A stretch of DNA of 64,000 bases from Neomegalonema perideroedes DSM 15528 (GCF_000374145.1 NZ_KB893653.1:1039923-1103922); one strand, 5' to 3'. Positions 41,014 to 51,595 are shown, counted from the first letter of the stretch. Program-made: numbers and translations. The notes: generated by a model from the sequence alone, not told the origin.

Positions 41014-42303
41014 TTAAGCCAAAACCCCCTCGGCGGTCAGGACCGTCGCGCCGCCGAGATAAGGCGCGAGCGCCGCAGGCAGATTCACCGAGCCGTCCGC
41101 TTGCTGGCCGTTCTCCAGAACCGCGATGAGCGTCCGGCCCACCGCCAGACCCGAGCCGTTCAGCGTATGCACGAATTCAGGCCGCCCCTCCGCTTCGCGG
41201 CGGAAGCGCGCGTTCATCCGGCGCGCCTGAAAGGCGCCGCAGACCGAAACGCTCGAAATCTCGCGGAACATGTCCTGACCCGGAAGCCAGACCTCCAGAT
41301 CATAGGTCCGCTGGGCGCCGAATCCCGTGTCGCCCGCGCTCAGCTCCATCACGCGATAGGGCAGTTCAAGCTTTTTCAGAATGTTCTCGGCGCAATCGGT
41401 CATGCGGGCCTGTTCAGCCAGCGAGTCCTCCGGCGCGGTGACCGAAACCATCTCCACCTTCTCGAACTGATGCTGGCGCAGGATGCCCCGCACGTCGCGC
41501 CCCGCCGAACCCGCCTCCGAACGGAAGCATTGCGTCAGAGCGCAAAAGCGCAAAGGCAAAAGGCCCGGCTCCAGAATCTGGCCCGCCACGAGATTCGTCA
41601 AAGTCACCTCGGCGGTCGGGACGAGCCAGTGGCCGGTGGTGGTCTCGAAAGAATCCTCGGCGAATTTCGGCAGCTGGCCCGTGCCGTAAAGCGTTTCAGG
41701 CTTCACCAGAACCGGCGACCAGATTTCCTGAAGGCCATGCTCGTTCAGATGCGTGTCCAGCATGAACTGGCCCAAGGCGCGCTGAACCCGCGCGATCCCG
41801 CCCTTCAGAATCGTGAAGCGCGCGCCGCTCAGACGTCCCGCCGTCTCGAAATCCAGCCCGCGCGCGGCGGGGATCTCGAAATGCTCCAGAGGCTTGAAGT
41901 CGAAGGCGCGCGGAGTCCCCCAGCGGCGGGCCTCGCGGTTGGCGGTCTCGTCGGGGCCGTCGGGCACGCTGTCGAGCAGCGTGTTCGGCAGAGTCTCCAG
42001 ACGCGCCTTGAGTTTGGCCTCCGCCTCCTTGGCGGCGGCCTCCAGAGCGGCGATCTCGTCCTTTTTGGCGTTGACCAGATCCCGCAGGCGCGTGAATTCG
42101 GCTTCGTCGCCTTTGCCCTTGGCCGCGCCCGCCGCCTTCGAGGCCGCGTTGCGCTCGGCGAGGGCGGTCTCCGCCGCCGCGATGGCCGCCCGACGCTCGG
42201 AATCCAGAGCCAAAAGCTCCGAGGACTGCGCCGAGGCTCCGCGCCGCAGAAGAGCGCGGTCGAAGGCTTCGGGGTCGTCGCGGAGGGCTTTCAGATCCTG
42301 CAT
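41014..42303 (-). CDS. serS: Serine--tRNA ligase
   Basis: 429 residues. The N-terminal tRNA-binding coiled coil runs from [20 protein letters not shown] to about residue 105. The class II catalytic core has motif 2 '[28 protein letters not shown]' and motif 3 '[20 protein letters not shown]', plus [12 protein letters not shown] for serine recognition. It charges tRNA-Ser and tRNA-Sec. ATG at 42303 has AGGAG; one copy of the dispersed repeat lies just upstream at 42320, so any promoter must lie beyond or within it. Confidence 0.97.
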   Translation of the reverse strand: MQDLKALRDDPEAFDRALLRRGASAQSSELLALDSERRAAIAAAETALAERNAASKAAGAAKGKGDEAEFTRLRDLVNAKKDEIAALEAAAKEAEAKLKARLETLPNTLLDSVPDGPDETANREARRWGTPRAFDFKPLEHFEIPAARGLDFETAGRLSGARFTILKGGIARVQRALGQFMLDTHLNEHGLQEIWSPVLVKPETLYGTGQLPKFAEDSFETTTGHWLVPTAEVTLTNLVAGQILEPGLLPLRFCALTQCFRSEAGSAGRDVRGILRQHQFEKVEMVSVTAPEDSLAEQARMTDCAENILKKLELPYRVMELSAGDTGFGAQRTYDLEVWLPGQDMFREISSVSVCGAFQARRMNARFRREAEGRPEFVHTLNGSGLAVGRTLIAVLENGQQADGSVNLPAALAPYLGGATVLTAEGVLA

Positions 42304-42319
42304 GGCGGGGGCTCCTGGA

Positions 42320-42367
42320 GCGTTTTCCAGCGAAGCCGCTTCGGCTTCGCGTCGTGAAGAACGCGAC
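42320..42367. repeat. Dispersed nested inverted repeat, copy 8
   Basis: GCGTTTTCCAGCGAAGCC, loop, GGCTTCGCGTCGTGAAGAAC and GCGACA. It lies 17 bases upstream of serS, the only copy in the window placed at the 5' side of a gene rather than after a stop. Confidence 0.85.
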
Positions 42368-42556
42368 AAAACGAAAAGCTGGAGAGAAACGGCCCGCGCA
42401 TGAGCGCAGGCCGCCGTTTTCTCCGGCGAAACGGCGCGGGCGTCAAGCGCACAAAGGAGACGCTGCGCAGGATCTTCGCCGCAACTGCGAGATGGGCGTT
42501 GGACTCCATGCGGTTTTCGGCGATTCTCACGCGTCCCGAGGCTTCAGGAGACCGCG

Positions 42557-43648
42557 ATGACCCAAACGGCCGACAGCGCGCGTCTGCGCGACCTCACTTA
42601 CGCCGTGGCTCTGGCCATCATGGTGGGCTGGCTGCTCTATATCGGGCGCGGGATTCTGATGCCGGTGGCCATGGGGGTGATCTCGGCCTATCTGCTGACC
42701 GGGGCTTCGGATCTGCTCGGACGCCTGCCGCTGCTCGACAAGACCCCCGCATGGCTGAGGCAGATGCTGGCGCTCTGCGTCTTCGCCTTCGTGGTCTGGG
42801 TTCTGGCCAAGCTGATCATCGGCGGGGCCTCGACGGTGGCGGCCTCGCTGCCGACCTATGAGAAGAACCTCGCGGCGGCCTTCGCCGCTCTGGCCGACCG
42901 CTTCGGCGTGGACGGCTTCAACGATTGGGCCGCCCTGCGCGAAATGACTCTCGCGCGCGTCAATCTCCAGCAGACGCTGACCAGCATTCTGGCCTCGACG
43001 GCGGGATTCGGCTCGCAGCTCTTCCTCGTGATCATGTACGCCGCCTTCATCCTGCTGGAGCGGGGCGGATTCGCCGCCAAAATGGCCCGCGTCATGGGCG
43101 GGACGGCTCAGGCTCAGGCGCCGCTCGGCATGCTCGCCGAGATCAACGCGCAGGTGGGGCGCTATCTGGCGGTCAAGACGATCATCAACGTGATCCTCGC
43201 GCTGATCTCCTGGGGCGTGATGATCAGCATGGGCGTGGAGCTGGCGTCTTTCTGGGCGGTGCTGATCGGGGTGGTGAACTACATCCCCTATTTCGGCGCT
43301 CTGGCGGCGGTGGTCTGCCCGGCCTTGCTGCATCTGGCTCAGACGGGATCGCCCGAATACGCGCTTTTGCTGCTGCTGCTGCTGAGCGTGCCGCATGTGC
43401 TCTTCGGCTATGTCTTCGAGCCGCGCATGATCGGGCGTTCGGTGAATCTCAGTCCGCTGGTGGTGGTGCTGGCTCTGGCGGTCTGGGGGGCGCTCTGGGG
43501 CGTGGCGGGGGCGGTGCTGGCCATTCCGCTCACCTCGGTGCTGATGATTCTGCTCTCGGTCTTCGTGGGCGGCAGGCGGGTGGCGGCGCTCATGACCGCC
43601 GACGGGCGCGTCAGCGGCGTGGGAGAGCGGCGGCGCGAGGAGTTCTGA
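42557..43648 (+). CDS. AI-2E family transporter (PerM-like)
   Basis: 363 residues, about eight membrane helices. 'YAVALAIMVGWLLYIGRGILMPVAMGVISAYLL' opens the membrane part, then a cytoplasmic amphipathic region (~85-140). The family core is 'FLVIMYAAFILLERGGFAAKMARV', 'VGRYLAVKTIINVILALISWGVM', 'LIGVVNYIPYFGALAAVVCPALL' and 'FGYVFEPRMIGRSVNLSPLVVVLALAVWGALWGVAGAVLAIPLTSVL'. Members export autoinducer-2 or act as cation antiporters; the substrate here is unknown. ATG at 42557 is weakly preceded by AGGAG. Confidence 0.93.
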   Translation: MTQTADSARLRDLTYAVALAIMVGWLLYIGRGILMPVAMGVISAYLLTGASDLLGRLPLLDKTPAWLRQMLALCVFAFVVWVLAKLIIGGASTVAASLPTYEKNLAAAFAALADRFGVDGFNDWAALREMTLARVNLQQTLTSILASTAGFGSQLFLVIMYAAFILLERGGFAAKMARVMGGTAQAQAPLGMLAEINAQVGRYLAVKTIINVILALISWGVMISMGVELASFWAVLIGVVNYIPYFGALAAVVCPALLHLAQTGSPEYALLLLLLLSVPHVLFGYVFEPRMIGRSVNLSPLVVVLALAVWGALWGVAGAVLAIPLTSVLMILLSVFVGGRRVAALMTADGRVSGVGERRREEF

Positions 43649-43656
43649 ATCAGCGA

Positions 43657-43685
43657 AGGGCGGGCGCCTGCGCGACGCCCGCCCT
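43657..43685. terminator. Hairpin between convergent AI-2E transporter and DUF1521 genes
   Basis: AGGGCGGGCG (43657-43666) pairs with CGCCCGCCCT (43676-43685), loop nine bases. It lies eight bases after the transporter stop and 36 beyond the other stop. The T-tract is poor. Confidence 0.6.
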
Positions 43686-43720
43686 CTCCGTCGGATCCGC
43701 TCAGCGGAGAGACCGAAGCC

Positions 43721-44740
43721 TCAGCGATGGGCTTCCTTCTGGTTCACCAGCTTCTGGCTGATGGGCTGGCCGTCGATGGCCCAGCCGCGGCCGACCTGCT
43801 GCGCGGTGAAGGCGCCGTCCGGCGTCACGCTGTCCAGCCAGCGGCCGGCGGTGCGCGACTGCTCGATCTGGAGGTTGTTCGCGCCGTCGTATTTATCGCC
43901 GAGGCCCGTCACCGAAATGGCGTTGCGGCCGCGGGTGATGGCGAGCGAAGAGGACATGGTCTGGTCGCCGCTGCCGAAAGGCACGGTGCCCACGGAGATC
44001 TTCGTGCCGTCTTCGAGGCGGAAGGTCGAATCCTTCTTGAAGTCGAAGTCGGTCTTGCCGTCGTTGCCCACGTCGACATGCGGGTCGCCCCAGACGCGGG
44101 TCTGAGCGTCGTATTTATTGTCGGTGAGGGTCCAGACGGAATTTTTCTCGTTCAGGGCGATGGAGTAGCGGTCGCCCAGATTGATGGTGCCCTTGCCGTC
44201 TTTGACGTCGGAGACCGACCAGTTGGAGGCCGGCTGACGGCCGCCGTAGCCGCCCTGACCGTAACCGCCCTGACCATAGCCGCCATGGCCGTAGCCCTGG
44301 CCGCCGCCGAACCCGAAGCCGCCGCGTCCGCCGCCGAAGCCGTATCCGGAGCCGCCGCGTCCGCCGCCGAAGCCGTTGACGTTCACGCCCACGTTGACGT
44401 TCTGGCCATAGCCGCCGCGTCCGCCGCCGTATCCGCCGCCGAAGCCGTTGACGTTCACGCCCACATTGACGTTCTGGCCATAGCCGCCGCGTCCGCCGCC
44501 GAAGCCGTTGACGTTCACGCCCACATTGACGTTCTGGCCGTAGCCGCCGCGTCCGCCGACGCTCTGACCATGGCCGCCGAAGCCGTAGCCGCCCTTAGAC
44601 GCGCTGAAGCCGGAACCATATCCGGAGCCGTAGCCGCCCTTGAAGGCGGAGGCGTGGCTGAAGGAGCTGAAGGAGGCGCTCGATTTGCCGCCGAACCCGA
44701 AACCGCGGCCGAAGCCGGAATTGAGAGCGTTCATGCCCAT
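43721..44740 (-). CDS. Glycine-rich repeat protein with DUF1521 (metal-ion-induced autocleavage) domain
   Basis: 339 residues, no Sec signal. It starts MGMNALNSGFGRGFGFGG, closely matching the neighbour ending at 45239. Residues 35-168 are Gly/Tyr/Phe/Arg-rich with three near-identical units GGYGQNVNVGVNVNGFGGG (65-83, 85-103, 109-127), whose DNA is also highly conserved. Residues ~171-339 form a DUF1521 domain: SVWTLTDNKYDAQTRVWGDP, then HVDVGNDGKTDFDFKKD, 'TFRLEDGTKISVGTVPFG'. The GDPHVD motif (218-223) matches the site where NopE-type MIIA domains cut themselves when calcium or similar ions bind. A secreted, possibly self-processing surface protein is inferred. ATG at 44740 follows AAGGGGA. 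Confidence 0.88.
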   Translation of the reverse strand: MGMNALNSGFGRGFGFGGKSSASFSSFSHASAFKGGYGSGYGSGFSASKGGYGFGGHGQSVGGRGGYGQNVNVGVNVNGFGGGRGGYGQNVNVGVNVNGFGGGYGGGRGGYGQNVNVGVNVNGFGGGRGGSGYGFGGGRGGFGFGGGQGYGHGGYGQGGYGQGGYGGRQPASNWSVSDVKDGKGTINLGDRYSIALNEKNSVWTLTDNKYDAQTRVWGDPHVDVGNDGKTDFDFKKDSTFRLEDGTKISVGTVPFGSGDQTMSSSLAITRGRNAISVTGLGDKYDGANNLQIEQSRTAGRWLDSVTPDGAFTAQQVGRGWAIDGQPISQKLVNQKEAHR

Positions 44741-44886
44741 GATGATTTCCCCTTGACGTGTCTTGCGCAGGCGCCGCCGCGGCGCGGCGCGCCTTGAAAT
44801 TTCGAATTCCTGAGAATCGAGAGAAGAAAATCTCGTCGCTATCTCAAGATGAATCGATTCCAGAGTCTATTTCATCTCTAACTCAG

Positions 44887-44921
44887 ACAATAAACTCGGA
44901 ATAAAAACAGTTCAACCTAAG
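44887..44921 (-). promoter_or_regulatory. Promoter of the DUF1521 gene, near copy of the DUF4114 promoter
   Basis: On the minus strand CTTAGGTTGAACTGTTTT (44904-44921) contains -35 TTGAAC (44910-44915), then 17 bases to -10 TATTGT (44887-44892). The 18-base frame differs at one base from that at 46295-46312. Predicted leader ~140 bases. Confidence 0.75.
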
Positions 44922-45238
44922 TAAAACCATCTGAGATTTTAATTTTGGTTGATTTATTGAAAAGAATGACCGACGCGAGCGCAGGAGAGAACTCCGATTT
45001 TGTGAGAAGATGATCTTGCGACGCAGGATGTTCATCTTCAATTCCCTCCGGCGATCAGCCGTGACAAGGCGCGCCGACAGGCCGGAGAAACCCGGCCTGC
45101 GGCTGAGAAGCCAGCCCTCGCGCGCCGCCTTTCAGATCTCCGGCGCCAAGGCGCGGATTCCTCAGGCGGTGGGTCGGGCCATGGACGCGCGTCGTCCCGG
45201 CGGATCCGTGCGATCCGTGCGATCCGTCAGAGACGGAA
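44922..45238. other. Intergenic region upstream of the DUF1521 promoter
   Basis: The left part is AT-rich. GAAGATGA/TCATCTTC (45006-45013 and 45032-45039) form an 8-bp stem. Three 9-bp units GATCCGTGC/GATCCGTCA follow one another at about 45203-45229, and GATCCGTC/GACGGAATC (45221-45240) makes a short hairpin at the DUF4114 stop, a possible terminator. No gene recognised. Confidence 0.5.
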
Positions 45239-46144
45239 TCAGCCCCAAGGGCCGCGGCGGCCCTTGTTCTTGTCGACGTGCAGAATCACGTCGTTGAAAT
45301 CGCGGTCGCCGCCGTTGGTCAGATCCTCGAAGGCGATGGTCCCCGACTGGCCGTTCCAGTTCTGCTTGACGTGATTGATCCCGTCGGGATTCAGATTCGA
45401 GCCCCAATTATGGAACACGGTCTGGCTCGAAGGCTTGCCGTTCACGGTCAGAGCGAGGCCGTTGGAGCCGACGGTCGCGCGGCCGCCGTTCGCGCCCACG
45501 AAGCCCAGCTGCGCGTTGGAGCCCAGATTCTGAGCCCAGTCGGAGCCGTTCTGAACGAGGAAGAAGCCGAGCTGATTGCCGGGACGCACGCCGTTGATCT
45601 TCGTCGAGCCGCCGAGCGAATCATGGGCGCTGTCGGAGATCAGGCGCGGATTGGAGATGTTGCCGCGGCGGTCGACTTCATAAACGCCCACGGCGTTGTC
45701 GTAGCCGGCCGAGGCGCGGGGGTCGAAGGCGACGTTGTAGCTCTGGGCGGGGCGGGGGCCGGAGGAGCCGTAGCCGCCGCCGTGATTGGAGCCGCCGCCG
45801 TAGCCGCCATGGTTATAGCCGCCGCGTCCGCCGCCGAAGGAGCCGTAGCCTCCCCCGAAGCCGCCGCCATAGCCGCCGAAGCCGCCGCGTCCGCCGCCGT
45901 AGCCGCCCCCGTAGCCGTTGACGTTCACGCCCACGTTGACGTTGAGGTTCTGGCCGTAGCCGCCCCCAAATCCCCCGCCGAAGCCCCCGCGTCCGCCGCC
46001 GAGGCCGTTGACGTTGACGCCCAGGTTGACGTTCTGGCCGGAGCCGCCGCGTCCGCCGAAGAGATTGACGTTCTGAGAGACGTTGCGCGGGCCGCCTGAC
46101 CCGTAGCCGCGGCCGAAGCCGGAATGAAGAGCGTTCACGCCCAT
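45239..46144 (-). CDS. Glycine-rich repeat protein with C-terminal DUF4114 domain
   Basis: 301 residues, no Sec signal. The opening MGVNALHSGFGRGYGSGG is a close copy of the neighbour's N-terminus. Residues ~20-135 are Gly/Tyr/Arg/Asn-rich with units QNVNLGVNVNGLGGG and LNVNVGVNVNGYGGG, related to the other protein's repeat. Residues ~138-301 are a globular beta-rich domain ending in GTIAFEDLTNGGDRDFNDVI, the DUF4114 signature; that acidic Asp-rich segment probably binds calcium. DUF4114 is typical of secreted and surface proteins. The ribosome site AGGGGAAAGATCATC before ATG 46144 matches that of the neighbour. An export route is not encoded nearby. Confidence 0.87.
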   Translation of the reverse strand: MGVNALHSGFGRGYGSGGPRNVSQNVNLFGGRGGSGQNVNLGVNVNGLGGGRGGFGGGFGGGYGQNLNVNVGVNVNGYGGGYGGGRGGFGGYGGGFGGGYGSFGGGRGGYNHGGYGGGSNHGGGYGSSGPRPAQSYNVAFDPRASAGYDNAVGVYEVDRRGNISNPRLISDSAHDSLGGSTKINGVRPGNQLGFFLVQNGSDWAQNLGSNAQLGFVGANGGRATVGSNGLALTVNGKPSSQTVFHNWGSNLNPDGINHVKQNWNGQSGTIAFEDLTNGGDRDFNDVILHVDKNKGRRGPWG

Positions 46145-46277
46145 GATGATCTTTCCCCTGTCGATGCGGACGGAGCTGCGCGACGGCCCGTCCGGATGAT
46201 TTCGTCGCCCGGGAGATGCGGATGGAGAGGCTCCATCGGAATCTTAACGACAACCCGAGCATCGCGCATCTCAGAGG

Positions 46278-46312
46278 ATAATATGTCTTGAAAGAAAACA
46301 GATCAACCTAAG
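46278..46312 (-). promoter_or_regulatory. Promoter of the DUF4114 gene
   Basis: On the minus strand CTTAGGTTGATCTGTTTT (46295-46312) contains -35 TTGATC (46301-46306), 17 bases, then -10 TATTAT (46278-46283). Predicted leader ~127 bases (46145-46271), in which no structure was recognised. Confidence 0.75.
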
Positions 46313-46374
46313 CGATTCAATATAACGCTCCATAATGGATCGTTTGGCGAAAAATGAAAATTGACATACGCGTT

Positions 46375-46403
46375 AGACCGCGCCGTCTTGGGAGGCGCGG
46401 TCT
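46375..46403 (-). terminator. Hairpin downstream of the oxidoreductase gene
   Basis: AGACCGCGCC (46375-46384) pairs with GGCGCGGTCT (46394-46403), nine-base loop. It lies 57 bases beyond the stop at 46460 on the minus strand and separates that gene from the DUF4114 promoter. Confidence 0.65.
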
Positions 46404-46459
46404 GAAATGGGGCGGTTTTCGGGCCGCGGCCCCTCGGGCCTGTCGGAGGGAAGGGGGCC

Positions 46460-47470
46460 TCAGGCCCGCAGATCCACCACCACGCGGCCGCGCACGCCGC
46501 CTTTGAGGATCTCGGCGCCGAGGCGCGGCAGATCCTCCAGCGTGGCGGGCTGGATCATGGCTTCGAGCTTCTCCATGGGCAGATCCCGCGCCAGACGCGC
46601 CCAATAGACTTCGCGCTCGGCCCGCGAGCGCATCACGGATTCGATCCCCAGAAGATTCACCCCGCGCAGCAGAAAAGGCGTCACGCTGGCGCCGGTCATC
46701 TCGGCGCCCGCCGCGAGGCCCACCGCCGCCACCGAAGCGTCATAGCGCATCTGCTTGAGGATCCGCCCGAGCATGGCCCCGCCCACGGCGTCGACGCAGC
46801 CCGCCCAGCGCTCGGATTCCAGCGGCTTGTCGTTGGGCTCGGAAAGCTCGCCGCGCGGAATCAGCGTCTGGGCGCCGAGGTCGCGGAGATAAGCCTCCGT
46901 CTCGGGCCGCCCCGAGACCGCCGCCACCCGGTAGCCGAGATTCGCCAGCACCGCCACCGCCACCGAGCCCACGCCGCCCGCCGCCCCGGTCACCAGCACT
47001 TCGCCTTCCTTATCGGGGGTCAGGCCGTGGGCCTCCAGCGCCAGCACCGACTGCATGGCGCTGGTGCCCGCCGAGCCCACCGCCATGGCCTGCCGCGTCG
47101 AGATCGCTTCGGGCAGCTTCACCAGCCATTCCCCCGGCAGACGCGCCTTTTCGGCGTAGCCGCCCCAGCGGATCTCCCCGACGCGCCAGCCGGTCGAGAC
47201 CACGCGGTCGCCGGGCTTGAGGCGGGGGTCCGTGGTCTCCAGCACCGTCCCCGCGAGATCCACGCCGGGGATATGCGGATAATCCCGCACGATGCGTCCG
47301 CGTCCGTTCAGCGCGAGGCCGTCCTTATAATTCAGCGTCGAGAACTCCACCGCCACCACGGTGTCCCCCTCGGGGAGGAGGGATTCCTCCACCTGCTCTA
47401 TGGCGGCGACGGGGGCGGCCTTGGGGTTCGTCGGGTCGGTCTGGCGCAGCATGAGGGCGCGGAAGGCCAT
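46460..47470 (-). CDS. AcuI/YhdH-type NADPH-dependent acryloyl-CoA reductase (MDR family)
   Basis: 336 residues of the medium-chain dehydrogenase/reductase family without zinc. 'EFSTLNYKDGLALNGRGRIVRDYPHIPGVDLAGTV' and 'GWRVGEIRWGGYAEKARLP' are typical of the YhdH/AcuI group. The NADPH site is 'VLVTGAAGGVGSVAVAVLANLGY' with 'VAAVSGRPETEAYLRDLGA'. AcuI detoxifies acryloyl-CoA formed in 3-hydroxypropionate or DMSP metabolism by making propionyl-CoA. The biotin carboxylase subunit encoded divergently would use propionyl-CoA, a plausible functional link. ATG at 47470. Confidence 0.88.
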   Translation of the reverse strand: MAFRALMLRQTDPTNPKAAPVAAIEQVEESLLPEGDTVVAVEFSTLNYKDGLALNGRGRIVRDYPHIPGVDLAGTVLETTDPRLKPGDRVVSTGWRVGEIRWGGYAEKARLPGEWLVKLPEAISTRQAMAVGSAGTSAMQSVLALEAHGLTPDKEGEVLVTGAAGGVGSVAVAVLANLGYRVAAVSGRPETEAYLRDLGAQTLIPRGELSEPNDKPLESERWAGCVDAVGGAMLGRILKQMRYDASVAAVGLAAGAEMTGASVTPFLLRGVNLLGIESVMRSRAEREVYWARLARDLPMEKLEAMIQPATLEDLPRLGAEILKGGVRGRVVVDLRA

Positions 47471-47688
47471 GGGCTTAACTCTCTCGCAAAGGGAGGCGAC
47501 GGACGGAGCGGGCGAATCTTAACGGAGTCCTGCGGGGGCGAAAAGCGTCGGAGGAACTCTTGAAGCAATTTTCTTCGCATCGGATCGACGCTTTTTTGCA
47601 AATCTGTTGACAAGAGCCGGGCGCCATGCGAGCGAAATCGGATTGTTGCGCTGCACATGACGCCAAATCCAAGGGGGACGGACCGGGG

Positions 47689-49698
<2,010 letters not shown>

Positions 49699-49764
49699 GC
49701 CGTCGCAAGGCCGTCTGAAGCGCGATTCGCCGGAATCCGCCAGAGTCCGCCTGAAGCTGAAATC

Positions 49765-49797
49765 AAGCCCCGCGCCCCTTTCGCAGGCGCGGGGCTT
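49765..49797 (+). terminator. Terminator of pccA
   Basis: AAGCCCCGCGCC (49765-49776) pairs with GGCGCGGGGCTT (49786-49797), a 12-bp stem about 65 bases after the stop. Confidence 0.8.
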
Positions 49798-49946
49798 CGC
49801 TTATCTGTGAAGCGGGAGAGGGGGCGCGCGGCGCTTTTCGGCTCCCGCGTCTCGCGCCGGGCCTTGCTTTGAGGGTTGGGCGCCCGCTATTCAGGGTCGG
49901 CCCGCCTTTCGTTCCGGCGCCTCAGGCTCGTTCTCAGAGGATCATC

Positions 49947-50900
49947 ATGCTCAGCAATTCCGGCGCTCCGGTCGCGGGTCTCGTCAAGGACGGGACCGAA
50001 GCCAGCTTCATGCAGGATGTGGTCGAGGCTTCGCGCCGCACGCCGGTGATCGTCGATTTCTGGGCCGAATGGTGCGGACCCTGCAAGACTCTCGGCCCCG
50101 CGCTGGAGAAGGCCGTGCAGAGCTACGGCGGCAAAATCCGCATGGTCAAGATCGACGTGGATAAGAACCGCGCCATCGCCGCCCAGATGCGCATTCAGTC
50201 GATTCCGGCGGTCTTCGCCTTCGCGGGCGGACGCCCCGTGGACGGCTTCGTCGGGGCTCTGCCGCCGAGCGAGCTGAAGACCTTCCTCGACGGCGTGCTG
50301 GCGAAAGCCGCCGCCGCGCCCGGCGGAGAAGCCGGAGCCCTCGAAGGAGAGGACGAAGGCCCCAGCCCCGAGGAGATCGCCGAGGTGCTCGCCGCCGCCG
50401 ACGAGGCTCTGGCCCATGGCGCCATTGGTCAGGCGGCGCAGGTCTACGCGCAGGTCCTTCAGATCGACCCGGAGAACCTCACCGCTCTGGTGGGGCTCTC
50501 CAAGGCCTACGCCAAGGGCGGCGAGATCGGCCGCGCCCGCGAGATTCTGGCTCAGGCCCCCGAGGGCGAGGCCGCGAATCCCCTGATCCTTCAGGCTTTG
50601 GCGGCTCTGGACCTCGCCGAGGAGGCGCAGGCCCTCGCGCGGCGCATGAGCGAATTCGAGGAGCGGCTCGCCAAAGACCCCAACGACCATGAGGCCCGCT
50701 TCGACCGCGCCATGGCCTTTCTGGGTCAGGAGAAGCGTCAGGAGGCCGTGGACGATCTGCTGGAGCTCTTCCGCCGCGACCGCGAATGGAACGAGCAGGC
50801 CGCCCGCACCCAGCTTCTGAAGCTCTTCGACGCCTTCGGCGCGAAAGACCCGATCACGCTGGCGGGCCGTCGTCGTTTGTCCTCTCTGGTCTTCTCCTGA
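49947..50900 (+). CDS. CnoX/YbbN-like thioredoxin with tetratricopeptide region
   Basis: 317 residues. The thioredoxin domain (~10-130) has VIVDFWAEWCGPCKTLGPAL with the CGPC active site at 43-46 and cis-proline in 'QSIPAVFAF'. An acidic linker leads to TPR-like helices ('ALAHGAIGQAAQVYAQVLQIDPENLTALVGLSKAYAKGG') and the C-terminal block 'DPNDHEARFDRAMAFLGQEKRQEAVDDLLELFRRDREW'. This is the CnoX chaperedoxin architecture, which protects substrates from oxidation and hands them to GroEL. Many CnoX have SXXC or CXXC; here both cysteines are kept. ATG at 49947 follows AGAGG. First of three tightly spaced genes. Confidence 0.93.
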   Translation: MLSNSGAPVAGLVKDGTEASFMQDVVEASRRTPVIVDFWAEWCGPCKTLGPALEKAVQSYGGKIRMVKIDVDKNRAIAAQMRIQSIPAVFAFAGGRPVDGFVGALPPSELKTFLDGVLAKAAAAPGGEAGALEGEDEGPSPEEIAEVLAAADEALAHGAIGQAAQVYAQVLQIDPENLTALVGLSKAYAKGGEIGRAREILAQAPEGEAANPLILQALAALDLAEEAQALARRMSEFEERLAKDPNDHEARFDRAMAFLGQEKRQEAVDDLLELFRRDREWNEQAARTQLLKLFDAFGAKDPITLAGRRRLSSLVFS

Positions 50901-50914
50901 GGGGACGCCGCCTC

Positions 50915-51595
50915 ATGACCTTCCGCTTCTCGCTGCGCGACGCTCCGGAGGTGCTTCCGGTCTTCCCCTTGCCGGGGGCGATCCTTTTGCCGCGGGCGCG
51001 TCTGCCGCTGAACATCTTCGAACCGCGTTATCTGGCGATGTTCGACGACGTGCTGCGCTCGCCCCATCGGATGATCGGCATGATCCAGCCCAAGGAGGCC
51101 GCCGATTCCGAAGAGGGTTCGGTCTCCGATCTCTATGAAGTGGGCTGCGCGGGGCGTCTGACGCAGTTCAACGAATTGCCGGACGGGCGCTATGTGGTGG
51201 CGCTCACGGGGATCTCGCGCTTCCGGGCGCTCCGCGAGGAGACGAGCTTCACGCCCTACCGGCGGCTGAGGGTGGCTTGGGACGAGTTCCGGCCCGATTC
51301 CCAGCCCACCCCGCCCAGCACGGAGAGCGAAGAAGATCGCCGCGATCTGCTGAAGCTGGTGCGCAGCTATTTCGACGCGCGGGGGCTCGAAGGCGATTGG
51401 GACGTCTTCGAGGCCGCCGACGAGGAGACGCTGGTGACGGCGCTCTGCATGCTCTGCCCCTTCGAGCCGAGCGAGAAGCAAGCCTTGCTGGAGGCCGCCA
51501 ACGGGCTTCAGCGCCGTCAGGCTCTGGCGGCCCTGCTGGAGATGGGCGCCGCCGGAGACGCGGGCGGCCCCGAATCCGGCGGACATCTGCAATGA
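50915..51595 (+). CDS. LON N-terminal (substrate-binding) domain protein
   Basis: 226 residues. '[34 protein letters not shown]' near residue 14 and '[29 protein letters not shown]' define the stand-alone LON N domain (PF02190), without ATPase or protease parts. Such proteins may recruit or deliver substrates in quality control. It follows the CnoX-like gene after 14 bases, and the order thioredoxin-LON-Trm112 recurs in alphaproteobacteria. ATG at 50915; ribosome site weak. Confidence 0.92.
   Translation: MTFRFSLRDAPEVLPVFPLPGAILLPRARLPLNIFEPRYLAMFDDVLRSPHRMIGMIQPKEAADSEEGSVSDLYEVGCAGRLTQFNELPDGRYVVALTGISRFRALREETSFTPYRRLRVAWDEFRPDSQPTPPSTESEEDRRDLLKLVRSYFDARGLEGDWDVFEAADEETLVTALCMLCPFEPSEKQALLEAANGLQRRQALAALLEMGAAGDAGGPESGGHLQ

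Noticed and set aside
44340-44560. CRISPR or tandem satellite on the plus strand
   Set aside because: These are in-frame codon repeats of the glycine-rich protein.
43727-44797. Long plus-strand reading frame opposite the DUF1521 gene
   Set aside because: It is an Ala/Val-rich mirror of the glycine repeat codons; the minus strand has the promoter, ribosome site and recognisable domain.
45010-45297. Basic 95-residue plus-strand frame
   Set aside because: No ribosome site, Arg-rich composition and overlap with the DUF4114 3' end.
45278-46099. Long plus-strand frame opposite the DUF4114 gene
   Set aside because: Same cause: high GC and repeats keep the opposite frame open; the product is low-complexity with no domain.
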